From NCBI RefSeq assembly GCF_041956535.1, contig NW_027192194.1, positions 1,050,976 through 1,114,975 on the forward strand: a stretch of 64,000 nt of DNA, given 5' to 3'. The notes beneath the pieces were generated by a model. The model saw only the letters and a program-made list of their open reading frames with translations, did not search any database and had not been told where the DNA came from. The position numbers were made by a program, and so were the translations under genes. Source of the DNA: Calcarisporiella thermophila CBS 279.70. Taxonomy: Eukaryota > Calcarisporiellomycota. Positions 1-10,869 of the stretch are shown here, one piece after another (the stretch's first letter is position 1; every line of letters begins with the position of its first letter).

Positions 1-166
1 GAGGCAGGCCACCCTAGCCCTCTTCTCTTCTGAAGCAGCAGTTGTCTTCTGAAGGCATTTCGCAGCCGGCTAAGCCACCGCTGCGCTGAAACTCGGCCAA
101 GGTTGGGGGAGAGCAAATAGATTCCCTCTCTTCATCGTCCCTCTCCGCCAGCGAGCTCTTCCCGCC

Positions 167-2023
167 ATGCCTGACAGCCTCTTCGGATCGGACGCTTCCG
201 ATAACGAAGACCACCATACCTCCAAAATCGCTCAGACAAGAGACAATGCGCACGCCCCCGAACCATCGCCCAATAATGGCGATTTCCCCTCCGTAAACGA
301 TACTGATCGAATGGCGGCCGATCCTCAATCCGATGCCGAGGCCGCATCTCCACGCAGTGTACAAAGCAATCTTTTTGGATCCGAGGATTCAGACGTCGAA
401 GACGGGGCGCCCGCCCCAGCTGACGCCGCCTCTTTCGAGAATTCAAAATCGAATGATTTATTCGAGGGCAAAGAAAACGAGGACGATGCAAGTGCAAAAC
501 ATGCAGAAAGAAAACTGAGGGACGACTTGTTTGGAAGCGATGATGAAGATGAGAAAGAGGATGAGGATGACATGATGGAACGGAGAAGAGAAAAGGAGAA
601 GGAGAGATTCCAATACCCGATGGAGGACGAGGAGGATATGAGCGAGGAGGAGCAGGAGGAGGAAAAAGTGGGATATATCGAAATGGTGGATGGAAAGCCC
701 CCTAGATCGTCAGAAGACAAGGTTAGTGATTTAGTGAACATGTTGCTTGTAGGGCAGACCCACTTACTCACTAGGAGGCGCACAGTATTATTTTTGTAAA
801 TTGCCCAAATTCCTCTACACAGAAACGGCCCCCTTTGATTCTGACGCGTACGAGCCATACGAGCCCGAAGAGGAAGAGCGCATTAGCTCAGCGTCGCAAA
901 GAATTAAGTTACTGGTGGAAAATACAATTCGTTGGAGAGAGAGGATGGATGAGAACGGAAACATGGTAAGCGATTTGATAGCGCGGCACGACTTCACGAG
1001 CTATTAAGATCATGTTTTCTCATTTCTGGCGCTTTTGTAGGTCAAGCAATCCAATGCCCGGTTTGTTCGCTGGTCCGATGGTTCCACCTCGCTGCTTCTG
1101 GGCGACGAGCTCTTCCAAGTGACCACTGCAGAAACCACGAAGAATGACCACCTTTTCCTCGCCTCAGTGCGCCGCGCAAACGCACAGATCCTAGGAACCG
1201 ATGTTGCGCTGACCCACCACATGATGTTCAAACCCTATGGCACCAGCAGCCAAACCCATCTCAAACTAACGGCCGCGATTGCCGGAAAACATAGCAAAAG
1301 TGTCAAGGCCCGAATGCACAATTTACTTGAGGACCCAGAGAAGATCAAGCTGGAAATGGAAAAGGTAAAGGATCGACTTGCTCTCTATGTTTTTTTATTT
1401 AATTCGCCGACTCTTCATCTTTTATTCATACGTTTGGGGGTTTATTACAGAGAGAAGCAGAAAGGCTCAAGATGCTGCGAAAGCAGGAGAACCAGCAACG
1501 TGCTCGGGCAGCAAGGTATTCTGTTGGCATGCCAGGCTCTCGTGCCGACGTTTTCCGCGACTACGGCGATTTGCCATTGCGCCGTGTTGGCCGGTTTGCG
1601 ACCGAGGATGGCTATGACGAGGACGATTTTGTCGTGGGTGATGAAGAGGAAGAAGAGGACGAAGAGGCAGAGCGAAGAAAGGCAGATCGACTGAACCATC
1701 TGAAGAGGTCGGGAATGGAGCGATATAAGGAGCGTCGTGAAGCAGAGGAGGAAGAGGAGGAAGAGGAAGAGGACGATGAAGACTTTGTCGCAGGAGGAGA
1801 AGAGGAAGGGGATGAAGGGGGAGAAGAAGAAGAGGAGGAGGAGGAGGAGGAGGAACGAGTAGAAAGGAGGATGGATACGAGGAGAAGATCGCCGACCAAG
1901 AGGCGCACCCCCGAGCCTGAATTTGAGGCGGGAGAGGAGGTGGAGGAGGAGGATGAAGAGGAGAGGGTGATGATGCGAAAAGGAAAGCGGAGGCGTGTGC
2001 TTAGCGAAGACGAGGACGAATAG
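167..2023 (+). CDS. LEO1: RNA polymerase-associated protein LEO1 (Paf1 complex)
   Basis: Subunit of the Paf1 transcription-elongation complex, which travels with RNA polymerase II and supports histone modification. Four exons fit: 167-721, 786-965, 1041-1364, 1451-2023 (about 543 aa). The Leo1 core is clear: YYFCKLPKFLYTE, then VENTIRWRERMDENGNM, then the spliced motif KQSNARFVRWSDGS, followed by LLGDELFQV and the HLFLASVRR region. As in other Leo1 proteins, the core is flanked by strongly acidic low-complexity segments: an Asp/Glu/Ser-rich N-terminus with repeated LFGSD motifs, and a Glu-rich C-terminus with Arg/Lys stretches. The first ATG follows a leader without other in-frame ATGs. The family call is secure; exon ends are inferred from splice motifs that keep the frame open. 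Confidence 0.95.
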
Positions 2024-2338
2024 AATAAACAAAAACTACACTTTTTTCTTCCCTTTCAAAAATAGTTTTCAATTACTTTCACGTTTTATCATCGAGGATG
2101 TCTGTTACTTGTATTAATACATGCGGTTTTTTCTTTGCAGACTCGTCAATTCTGGCACTCCTGCGGATGCACGTGCTGGTCTATTTGGTATAAGCTTCGC
2201 CCAGGCCAATCAGCTCGCGAAATTAAAGTTGTCTTTAAGTTTTGTTGAGGGGACCCCTTTACTCTTTGCTTTGGTTCTCTTGACGAAAACTATTCTCCCA
2301 CCCCCTGCTCCTCATCCTCCCCGCACCTGCTTCTCAAA
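2024..2338. other. Intergenic LEO1 / adenosine kinase
   Basis: About 315 bp holding the LEO1 3' end and the leader of the adenosine kinase gene, with a pyrimidine-rich stretch just before its ATG. The short open frame inside shows no recognisable protein. Confidence 0.6.
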
Positions 2339-3725
2339 ATGGCCAACTCCTCTGAATATGTTCTCTTTGTGATGGGCAATCCTCTCCTGGATATTCAGGC
2401 CAAAGTCGATGAGGATTTTCTGAACAAGTGACTTTCCGTTGCTGTCCACATCAAAACACGCATACCATGCTTACTACTTTTCAAATCATCCTTCTATTTA
2501 CAGGTACTCGCTTAAGGCCAATGACGCCATCCTGGCTGCGGAGCACCACATGCCAATGTGAGTAGGATCTCAGCCTACATGGAATTCTCCCTCGAAAAGC
2601 ATGTTAACCTATTTTGGCTCTCTTCTCCTAATGTAAATATTAGCTATGATGAACTTGTGGAGAAATACGAAGTTGCGTATGTCGCTGGCGGTGCTGCTCA
2701 GAATGCCGCTCGTGGAGCTCAGGTATGTCTAGAAGGCGCTTGATATTGTAGATACTTCGATATAAATCGATCCATCTCTCTGCGTTCTAGTACTTGCTTC
2801 CCCCCAATTCCACTGTTTACGTCGGATGTGTCAGCAACGATTCCTACGGTGAACAGCTCCGCAAGGTCAGTAATGCAGCGGGTCTTCGTACCGAGTACAT
2901 GATTACCGAGGAAACCGCTACCGGAACTTGCGCTGTTCTGATCACCGGCCATCATCGCTCCATGGTCACTCGTCTTTGCGCGGCCGAGAAATTCTCCGTT
3001 GATCACCTCAAGAAGCCCGAGATCTGGAAGTTTGTAGAGGGAGCCAAGTATTATTACATCGAGGGATATTTCTTGACAGTATCGATCGAAAGTATTCTTA
3101 CTATTGCGGAACATGCCGCCGAGAACAACAAGGTAAGTTTAGGGTCGCTTTTCACTACTATATGTCGAGGACATCAACACGGATAATGGCATTACAACAC
3201 GTTTGGCATTGACTTTTATTCTCCCTATCGCTGTAGCTCTTTACTATGAACTTGTCCGCCCCCTTCCTTCCGACCTTTTTCAAGGAGCAGATGGAGCAAA
3301 CCATCCCCTACTGGGATATTGTGTTCGGTAACGAGAGTGAGGCCGAAGCCTTTGCCGCTTCGCAGGACTGGGAGACTCGCGATGTCCGCGAAATCGCGCT
3401 TCGCATTGCCAAGCTTCCCAAAAAGAACACTAGGCGGTCTCGCATCGTCGTCTTCACCCAGGGCACCCTACCCACCATTGTCGTCACCGGTGAGGGCGAG
3501 GTGAAGGAATACCCTATCCTGCCAGTTAAGCCCGAGGACATCGTCGACACGAACGGTGCTGGTGATGCCTTCTGTGGTGGCTTCTTGGGAGTCATCGGAG
3601 ACAAGACCGACATTGACATTTCCGAGTGCGTCAAGGCTGGACACTGGCTAGCTCATCACTGTGTGCAGCGGTTGGGACCCAAGTACCCAGAGCCGGAGGA
3701 GAACATCAAATACCAGCCATACTGA
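2339..3725 (+). CDS. ADO1: Adenosine kinase
   Basis: PfkB-family kinase that phosphorylates adenosine to AMP with ATP. It serves purine salvage and clears adenosine from the S-adenosylmethionine cycle. Five exons fit: 2339-2427, 2504-2557, 2644-2722, 2791-3132, 3237-3725, giving 350 aa, the usual length. N-terminal VMGNPLLDI and AYVAGGAAQNAARGAQ are the ribokinase-type substrate-binding segments. LFTMNLSAPF starts the last exon. DTNGAGDAFCGGF near the C-terminus is the PfkB signature with the catalytic Asp in GAGD. The start MANSSEYVLFVMGNPLLDI matches the family without extra residues. Splicing restores Lys-Tyr at exon 1/2 and Pro-Ile-Tyr-Asp-Glu at exon 2/3. Confidence 0.96.
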
Positions 3726-3983
3726 GTAAAAAGAGGCAACTAGGTGCTTGACAGGAAATGCGCAATAATCACTTCAAAAATCCAAAGTGTTTATTTTCTA
3801 ATTTTTAAGACAATAAAGAATCCTCCCACTTTCACTTGATTAAGCTGTTTTACGGGCTCGTTTTCGGGCCGAGCCTATTGAGATCGCTGCGCCCCCCAAA
3901 CGTTTCAGCAGCTATGAGTTGCACCTGAAAATGTTGGAGGATATCCAGTAATAGCTGAGTATTGGTTGATCAACATCGACAAT

Positions 3984-5550
3984 ATGCATCCTACGACTAA
4001 AAAATACGTCGCCGATGGTAGGTGTTCGCCATTTTCATCGACCTCTGCCTGTCCTATGGGCTGATGGATAAGAAGAGGGAGGTGGGATGGGCATAGGTTT
4101 CCTTTTAGGGATCTAGTTGGGATGCCAAGTGGATCTGTTTGGACCCCATTCCTAGCTAACATTCCCATTTGACACTGCTTTCTAGTGGCCCTATTCGCAA
4201 TCTCGCAGGTAGCCTTTTACTTTGCATTCAAGTATATTCTTTCAGCAGCCGATCCCATGCGAGGGAAGAAGAAGGATGCCAAAGTTAAAAGCAATAAGAT
4301 ACTAGGAAGACTTGGGGTACATGTTTCCGTTTAACCGCTCTGTATCTGACCCTTGCTAATTGGGAGTTATCATTCTGACTGAATTCTTTGCCATAGATCA
4401 AGGATCTCCGATTAAGCGAACACGAGGAGATTATTGCCTCTGAGGTGGTGCATCCTGATGACATTGGTGTCACTTTTGCCGGTATGTAGCTATTGATTCA
4501 CGTGCATGTCCCAAATCGATGGATCCATGACCTCTTGTGAATGTGGCTTTAGAAATCGGTGGGCTCGATCCTGTCATCCAAAACCTGAGAGAATCCGTCA
4601 TCTATCCCCTTTGCTACCCGCAGCTCTTTACGAATGCTTCTGGGTTGCTAGGCGCCCCCAAGGGTGTGCTACTGTATGGCCCCCCAGGTGAATAGGACTA
4701 GTGCCGAATGAGTGGTGTTGGTTTGATGTGGGCACTAAGCTGTCTGTCGATTTGCTTGATGGTTAGGATGTGGCAAAACCATGCTCGCCAAGGCCTTGGC
4801 TAAGGAGTCGGGCGCTACCTTCATCAATATGCGCGTCTCCACTCTCACGGACAAATGGTTTGGCGAGTCGAATAAGCTCGTGGCGGCCCTGTTCTCGCTT
4901 GCCCGCAAACTCCAGCCCAGCATCATCTTCATCGATGAGATTGACTCTTTTCTGCGCGAGCGCCGCTCGAGCGACCATGAGGTCACCAGCATGATGAAGG
5001 CCGAGTTCATGAGCTTGTGGGATGGGCTCATGACGGGAGAGGACTCGCGGATCATGGTACTTGGAGCCACCAACCGGCCCAACGATATCGACCAGGCTAT
5101 TCTGCGTCGGATGCCGAAACGCTTCGCCATCCCGCTCCCGAACGAGGAACAACGCAAGAAGATTCTTTTGCTGGTAAGTTCTTTCTCTGGGCATTCCCGT
5201 CCCCTTTCCACAGAATCCCGTAGTAATGCCTCCCTTATCATCTTATCCTAAAGCTCCTGAACGAGGTTCCGCTCGAGCCCGGATTTGATGTGGAGAAGCT
5301 TGTGCGCCTCACCGACCGCTTCTCGGGAAGCGATCTCAAGGAGATATGTCGGAATGCAGCCATGGTGCCCGTCAGGGAATATTTGCGTACCGCTGGGGAC
5401 GGCAGCGGTGACCTAAATAATGTTGACATTAAGGCAGGGGACATGCGGCCGCTTAAACTAGAAGATTTCTTCCATCACGACCCAAACTATGAGCACTCGT
5501 CAGCACATGTTCTGACACCGATCATGGATGATATGCCTGCGCTTGATTAG
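3984..5550 (+). CDS. MSP1: Msp1/ATAD1 outer mitochondrial membrane AAA ATPase
   Basis: Membrane-anchored AAA ATPase that extracts mislocalised tail-anchored proteins from the mitochondrial outer membrane. Six exons fit: 3984-4017, 4186-4316, 4397-4481, 4553-4687, 4767-5173, 5254-5550, giving 362 aa, a typical Msp1 length. A single N-terminal membrane segment ([19 protein letters not shown], about residues 12-30) precedes the ATPase domain. Visible motifs are Walker A GPPGCGKTM, the pore-loop region DKWFGESNK, Walker [15 protein letters not shown] and [21 protein letters not shown] with the Arg fingers. The first coding exon is only 34 nt, but it supplies a good ATG and keeps the frame into the membrane segment. 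Confidence 0.95.
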
Positions 5551-5936
5551 ACATCCCTTTCTCCCTATATTATTTTTATTTTGTTTTATTAGCCTTTTTT
5601 TATTGGATTATACACATATATCCTCGATCTCTTAACTTTTTTCTTTTTCTTTTTTCTTTGTATGATTCAAATCCTTAGAGTTATCCTTTGAAGCTTTTTC
5701 ATGGATTTTAATTTTTTTTTATCTGATAATTTACGCATCATTGTAAAAGTGCTATTTTCTCTTTTCTTTTCTTTAAAAAAAAAATAGCAAAATAAAATAG
5801 AATGAAAAGTAAATTACGTATATTAAGCGGGGAAATGAAAAAATTAACATACATAGGGTTTTAGCATACAGATGAAAAGGAGGTAACAGATTAAGTATAT
5901 CTAAAAGCTACAATATAAAACTCCGTGGATCACCCA
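5551..5936. other. Convergent intergenic region
   Basis: AT-rich, with poly-T then poly-A runs, as expected for two facing 3' ends (Msp1 and CAP-G). No further gene seen. Confidence 0.7.
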
Positions 5937-8900
5937 TTATTCTTCGTCATCCTCGTCGTCCTCTTCCTCGTCGTCATCGTCCTCCTCTCCTTCACTGCTC
6001 AACAGCTCCTCCATTTCTTCCTGTAGCTTTGCAATTGTCTCTGCCTTTTTACTTCTCGGAGTATGCCCCCGTTTATTGACCGCCTGCACCTCTCTATCAC
6101 GCTCTGCCTCTTCTTCCTCCTCATCCTCGTCAACTTCTTCTTCATCCTCCTCCTCTTCCTCACTCGACTCTTCAATGACACGTTTAATCCTATTGGATTT
6201 AGAACTTCTTGGAGGCTGCTGTCTCTGCGGTGTTTTCTCTTTAGCCTGGTTTTCGTTTGCCTCTTCCTCCTCTTCTTCCTCTTCTTCCTCCTCCTCGACA
6301 TCTTCCTCATCGCTCGACTCTCCTGATGGCTCCTCAACTACGCGGTTGATTTTATTCGATTTTGCGCTCCGAGGAGGTAGTTGTCGCGGAGGAGGGGGCG
6401 TCCTTTCTTCCATATCCGACTCACTCTCCTCTTCTTCCGAGGAAATCTCTTCTCTCACCTTCTTGGTTCTATTAGATTTTGCGCTTCGAGGAGGCTGCTG
6501 TTTGGGTGGCGGGGGCGTTTTGTCCTCATCCTCATCGGAGCTAGTATCCTCCTGTTCCGAGTCCGATAATGTCTGGAGGAAATTGCGGATCTCAAGGAAT
6601 TCTTCACTGCTCGCAAACGCATCTGTCATGTCAACACCAGAGTAGGAGGAGAGCTTAGCCATAAGTCGGTGGATTTGTGTCTCGAATTTGGTGAAGGCAT
6701 TGCGGGCAATAGAATCCGTTATTGGGCGTTTCTAGATCAAAAAAGTGAGTGCTAGATTAGTTTACCTTTGAAAGAAGGAAAAACAAGAAAGAAATACCCG
6801 TTTTAAAGAGGCTGATAAAAGAATAAGCTTTTGCAGCTGTAACATACTGGCTTCTTCTACCCATAGTCGGTTGAGAATCTGACATAGGATTTTTCGTGAC
6901 GCGGCTAAGCAATATAAGGTACAAGAAAATCGTATTCAGTGGAAGGGGCCGATTGAGTGAAAGTTGCAACGGGTACTCACCACCTTGCTCGACAAAAATT
7001 CCCTTCAATATCTCAATTGCAATGTCTGCCTGGAGGCCTTGGTTCCCATTCGCTTTCTGATTAAAACTATTGAATTTCCGTGACAGGGATAGCCCAGTCA
7101 ATAAAGATCGGGTCAAAATACTCTCCCCCAATAGTGGCCACTTACTTGATAAGCTTTCTTGGGTCTGTCCAGTCCACCAGCTGCGATCCTATTTGTAGCG
7201 GAGGCACCATGCTCTCTTTGTGATGCTTATGCAGCTTGAAGACATGAAGTAGTACGGGCACGAAGATTTCAGCCATGACTGTTTGGTTCTCCGCGGAGGA
7301 ATGGCAAAATACGGGCACGAAGTAAGATAGGCACTGGCGAAGACGGAGGTTGGAAGCAGTGCCGGGGTCAAAGTACAGGATCAACATGGTACGCAAAAGC
7401 TATTGCAGAGCATCGATTTTAGTGCATACAAGAATGTGCCGTTGGCGCGTCATTCGAACCTACCTTCTCCTCTCGCATCATTTTGGTAAGCATTAGCTTG
7501 GCGGTTCCCTCGACCGCAATTGCCTGGAGCTCAGGAGTACCTTGCTCGAGCACGAACTTTAGCATTTTGCGAATATCATTGGGCTAGAAAGCAATGGTGG
7601 GTCAGCTTTCACTTGGCTTGGGCAAGAAGATAAAAAAAAACACGAAGAGAAAAGAATACCTGGGCAGTTTGGGCGGTAATGGTGCTGTATCCGTAGGCCA
7701 TGATGATATCGAATACAACCTAAAATCATGAAACGTTAGCGAAAGAAAGCAATGAATGCACGAAATAAATCGGCACCTTGAGACATTTTAGTTGGAGATC
7801 GGCGTGCCCATTGAGAACACAGTATATAAACATCTGGATATTTTGGAATGCAAGCGTCTACATGGTAACAAATTTGTTTTAACACAGAGAACGCTCAATA
7901 CTGATGGAGGGCGAGGACACTCACCCTGTCTAGAATGCAGAAGAGTCCCAAGCAATAAAGGCCCTCCTCCCTCATGATGGGCTCCATGCTTCGAACTGCA
8001 GGAATCACCAGCTCGCTCAGCAATCCATAGAGGGTTGAGTTATCGCACAGAGGCTACAAGATGGCACTCAGTTAAAAACTCAGTTGCAAAATAGATTTAC
8101 ATTTTTTTGCTACCTCTTCACTTTTCTCCAACATCCTTCGAACGATCAGCAGGCACTTCAAATGTGCCAGCGCCGCCGTTGCAGCTTTCTCCTCCTTGGT
8201 TTTTTCATCCTCCTCCTCCTGGTCTCTATCGAGATCACTTGAAGCCTTTCGTTTATTCGAACCCGGGCTTATGTTTTCCTGGTCGTCTAACGTATCTTCA
8301 CTTGTTGATTCGACAATTTCCGATATAATTTCGACCATAAGTCTGCGTGAACTGTTAATAAAGCAACGAGAACTGGACACGAAAAATAAGCTTACCGAGT
8401 AAAATCCTGCTCTTTTGACGATAGTTTTCTCATAATATCAACGATGCTCTCGACATGATCATCGGGGGTGTCGGGTAAAACAAGAAGTTCCCCTATAGCG
8501 AAGAAGGAAAAGAAATATTTAACAAGAATCCTTATTCAAACTGGCATCAATGAGTAAACTTACGAAGTAAAATGAACATTTTACGCCGTCCTATCTCGTC
8601 CGAGTAGTCCAGCTGTTTCGCGATTTGTAGCAGTTGCCCTACGATAAATTCATAATCCTCATGCAAATCTTGGTCCGTCTCCTGCATCAGATTACTATAT
8701 TTCTGAATATAGAAGGCTTGGCGTGTTACTTCGGGCATCACCTGGTCCATTTTTTCCTCCATCTTGATATCAACACGCGTTAGATTGTAGATTCAGATCA
8801 AGAAAGACAAAAGTCATCCTCTATGGATAGTACCTTGTTATCCTTTAAGTGCTGGAATAATACGCGGACCAGGAATGCGCTTTCCGTTGTAAGGTTATCC

Positions 8901-10364
8901 CAGAAATTGACTATCAAGATTTGAGCCACTTAGCAAATCACATCTACCGAGAAGCACATAAAGAGCCTACAGTCCAACTCAAGTCCTTCAATGATATCTG
9001 GGCGTGATTCAAAGAACGCCAGCAAAACGGGCTCGGCAACCTCTTTATTCGTAACGTCTAAACGTTCCAAGAACTGAATGGTGGAAGAATCAAAAACGCA
9101 AAATGGAAGTATTTTAGGGCATTGGAGCATATGGTCCAAAGAGTCATTTCACAAACCTCAAGCAAATTACTATTTGCATGTTCGATCCAACTTGATGTCA
9201 ACATTTGGGCACATGCTTTCTTCACCGGCTGATCTCTGAAAACGTCATAAGCGATAAGTCAATTGGCTATAATACACTTTTTGTAAACTGTGAAAAACCT
9301 GTCTGTCAGCCCGTTGAGTAGCACCTGTTCTCGTTGAGATAGATTTAGCATTCTAAAGTCGACAAGTTCGCTCAGGGGGTGAAGAAATACAGCACGTCGA
9401 GTGATCGCATCAATGTCACGAGAACGTTCTACTATTGAGGGGATGGTGTCCTGGTTGACTTCAATATTATTGAGAACAGTACGACGGACCTCGCTAACGC
9501 AAAAGACCAAATAATATTAAAACGAATAGTCAAATCCAAAGTCAATACAAGAATCCCTACGCGCTCGGGTCAAAGCGAATCATATGTGTGAGCCGCTTCG
9601 TCACAATTTTATTCTCTAATGTGCCTTCTTCATCAGTTTCCTGTAGCCGCGTAAGTGCGATAGCAGCTTGTACACGAATAGCCGCCTCCTTGTCTCGCAC
9701 GCGTTCAACAAGAGCATTCTGGAGTTCTTGGAACAAATCTTCGCTATTGCAGATATACATATATATAACTACTGGAGGTAGCTCTATAATAGTAGTGACA
9801 CTCACTCTATCGCTCCCAACAAACTGACGCTTAGAGCTATTAGCTGACAGACCCGAAGTCGCACGTTTTTGTCTTTTGCATGCATACCCTTGAGCAGATG
9901 TCTGACCAAGAATTCAGCCGTGCGAGATGAAGGAGTCTCCTCCTCTTCATCGTCATCCATAGGCTCTTTCTCCACTTCATCACCATTTTCCTTCCCGTTC
10001 GTCTTGCTTTTTAGATCTACATAAACAAGAGAGTGTATACAATTCTACTGTTGGACTAAACATAAGCTGGCAGTGGTGGTTGCTCACCCTTCTCCCGGCT
10101 ATACTGCATGAAAATTCCCAAAAATTTTACAATCTTCTCCGCAAATGGATCACGCCGTTTGACAGCCAAAATTCTGTTAATGTTACGCACAAGCTCTGAA
10201 TGAAAAGCGTGCTCACCACGCTCACCAGATGCATTAAGGCATTGTTCCTGGATTTTGCGCAAGGCGACTGCGTAGTTACGTTGCGATGAAGCGCGTTGAC
10301 ACTCTTGAAAGATAACCGGAATGGATTGTGAGAGTGTGGGTAGGGGATCTTTTTTGGGCACCAT
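5937..10364 (-). CDS. YCG1: Condensin complex subunit 3 (CAP-G / Ycg1 / Cnd3)
   Basis: Non-SMC HEAT-repeat subunit of condensin, needed for mitotic chromosome compaction. The gene is split into roughly 15 exons by 50-100 nt introns. The start is the ATG at 10364 (MVPKKDPLPTLSQSIP). Recognisable CAP-G blocks in order: EFLVRHLLKGMHAKDKNVRLRVCQL, ALVERVRDKEAAIRVQAAIALTRL, EVRRTVLNNI, YCLGLFCILD and LRQCLSYFVPVFCHSSAENQ. The last exon (5937-6731) carries a long acidic tail containing three degenerate tandem repeats that alternate a basic PPRSxKSNxxKxV motif with Glu/Ser clusters. The family call is firm from the HEAT blocks; individual exon edges were not all fixed. Confidence 0.9.
6130..6530 (-). 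repeat. Three degenerate repeats coding the CAP-G tail
   Basis: Three in-frame units of about 38-46 codons, each running TPPPP/TPQR - QxPPRSxKSN - (I/T)K+V - xEE - acidic block. At DNA level the unit starts are visible near 6520, 6407 and 6246 (minus strand). The basic core is well conserved while the acidic runs vary in length. Confidence 0.75.
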
Positions 10365-10869
10365 TACGATGATAGTAGCATTGAATCTTGATCTATTGGT
10401 TTTAACGCGTCCTTTTTTTTTTAAAGACGAAGTGTGGCTTGTTGATTCTTTAAGAATACGCGTTTCTTCATATAATACAAAATCGATCGAACATCCAAAG
10501 TCTAAGTACTAAATTTTGAGTAATTGGAATCGATATAGACTAAGGAAAAAAAAAAAAGAAAATAAAGATAAAAACAAACAGCAAACAATAAAAGACCTAA
10601 ATAAAACACATGGAGAAATAGTATCGGAAAGAGAAACACAGTTTAGAACGAATACAATCCACATGAAAGCAGGATAGGGAAATATTTAGTGAATAGAGGT
10701 AATAAAATAAGAACTGACAAGGATAGGAGAAGTAGTATCACAAATAATATAGAACATCAGAGAGTAATAAACACAGTGTAGTTTTCTCGTTGCTTGCCGA
10801 AAAATTTCTTTTAGAGTAATAGATGGTAAATATAGGAACGATCCCGAAAAAGGCTCCTTTGAGCAGCCT
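10365..10869. other. Intergenic CAP-G promoter / WD40 gene 3' end
   Basis: A-rich, about 500 bp between two minus-strand genes. No RNA gene or open frame of note. Confidence 0.6.

Noticed and set aside
1445-2032. Minus-strand Ser/Leu/Phe-rich frame
   Set aside because: Antisense of the LEO1 Glu-rich tail.
6076-6645. Plus-strand poly-Ser frame
   Set aside because: Antisense of the CAP-G acidic repeats.
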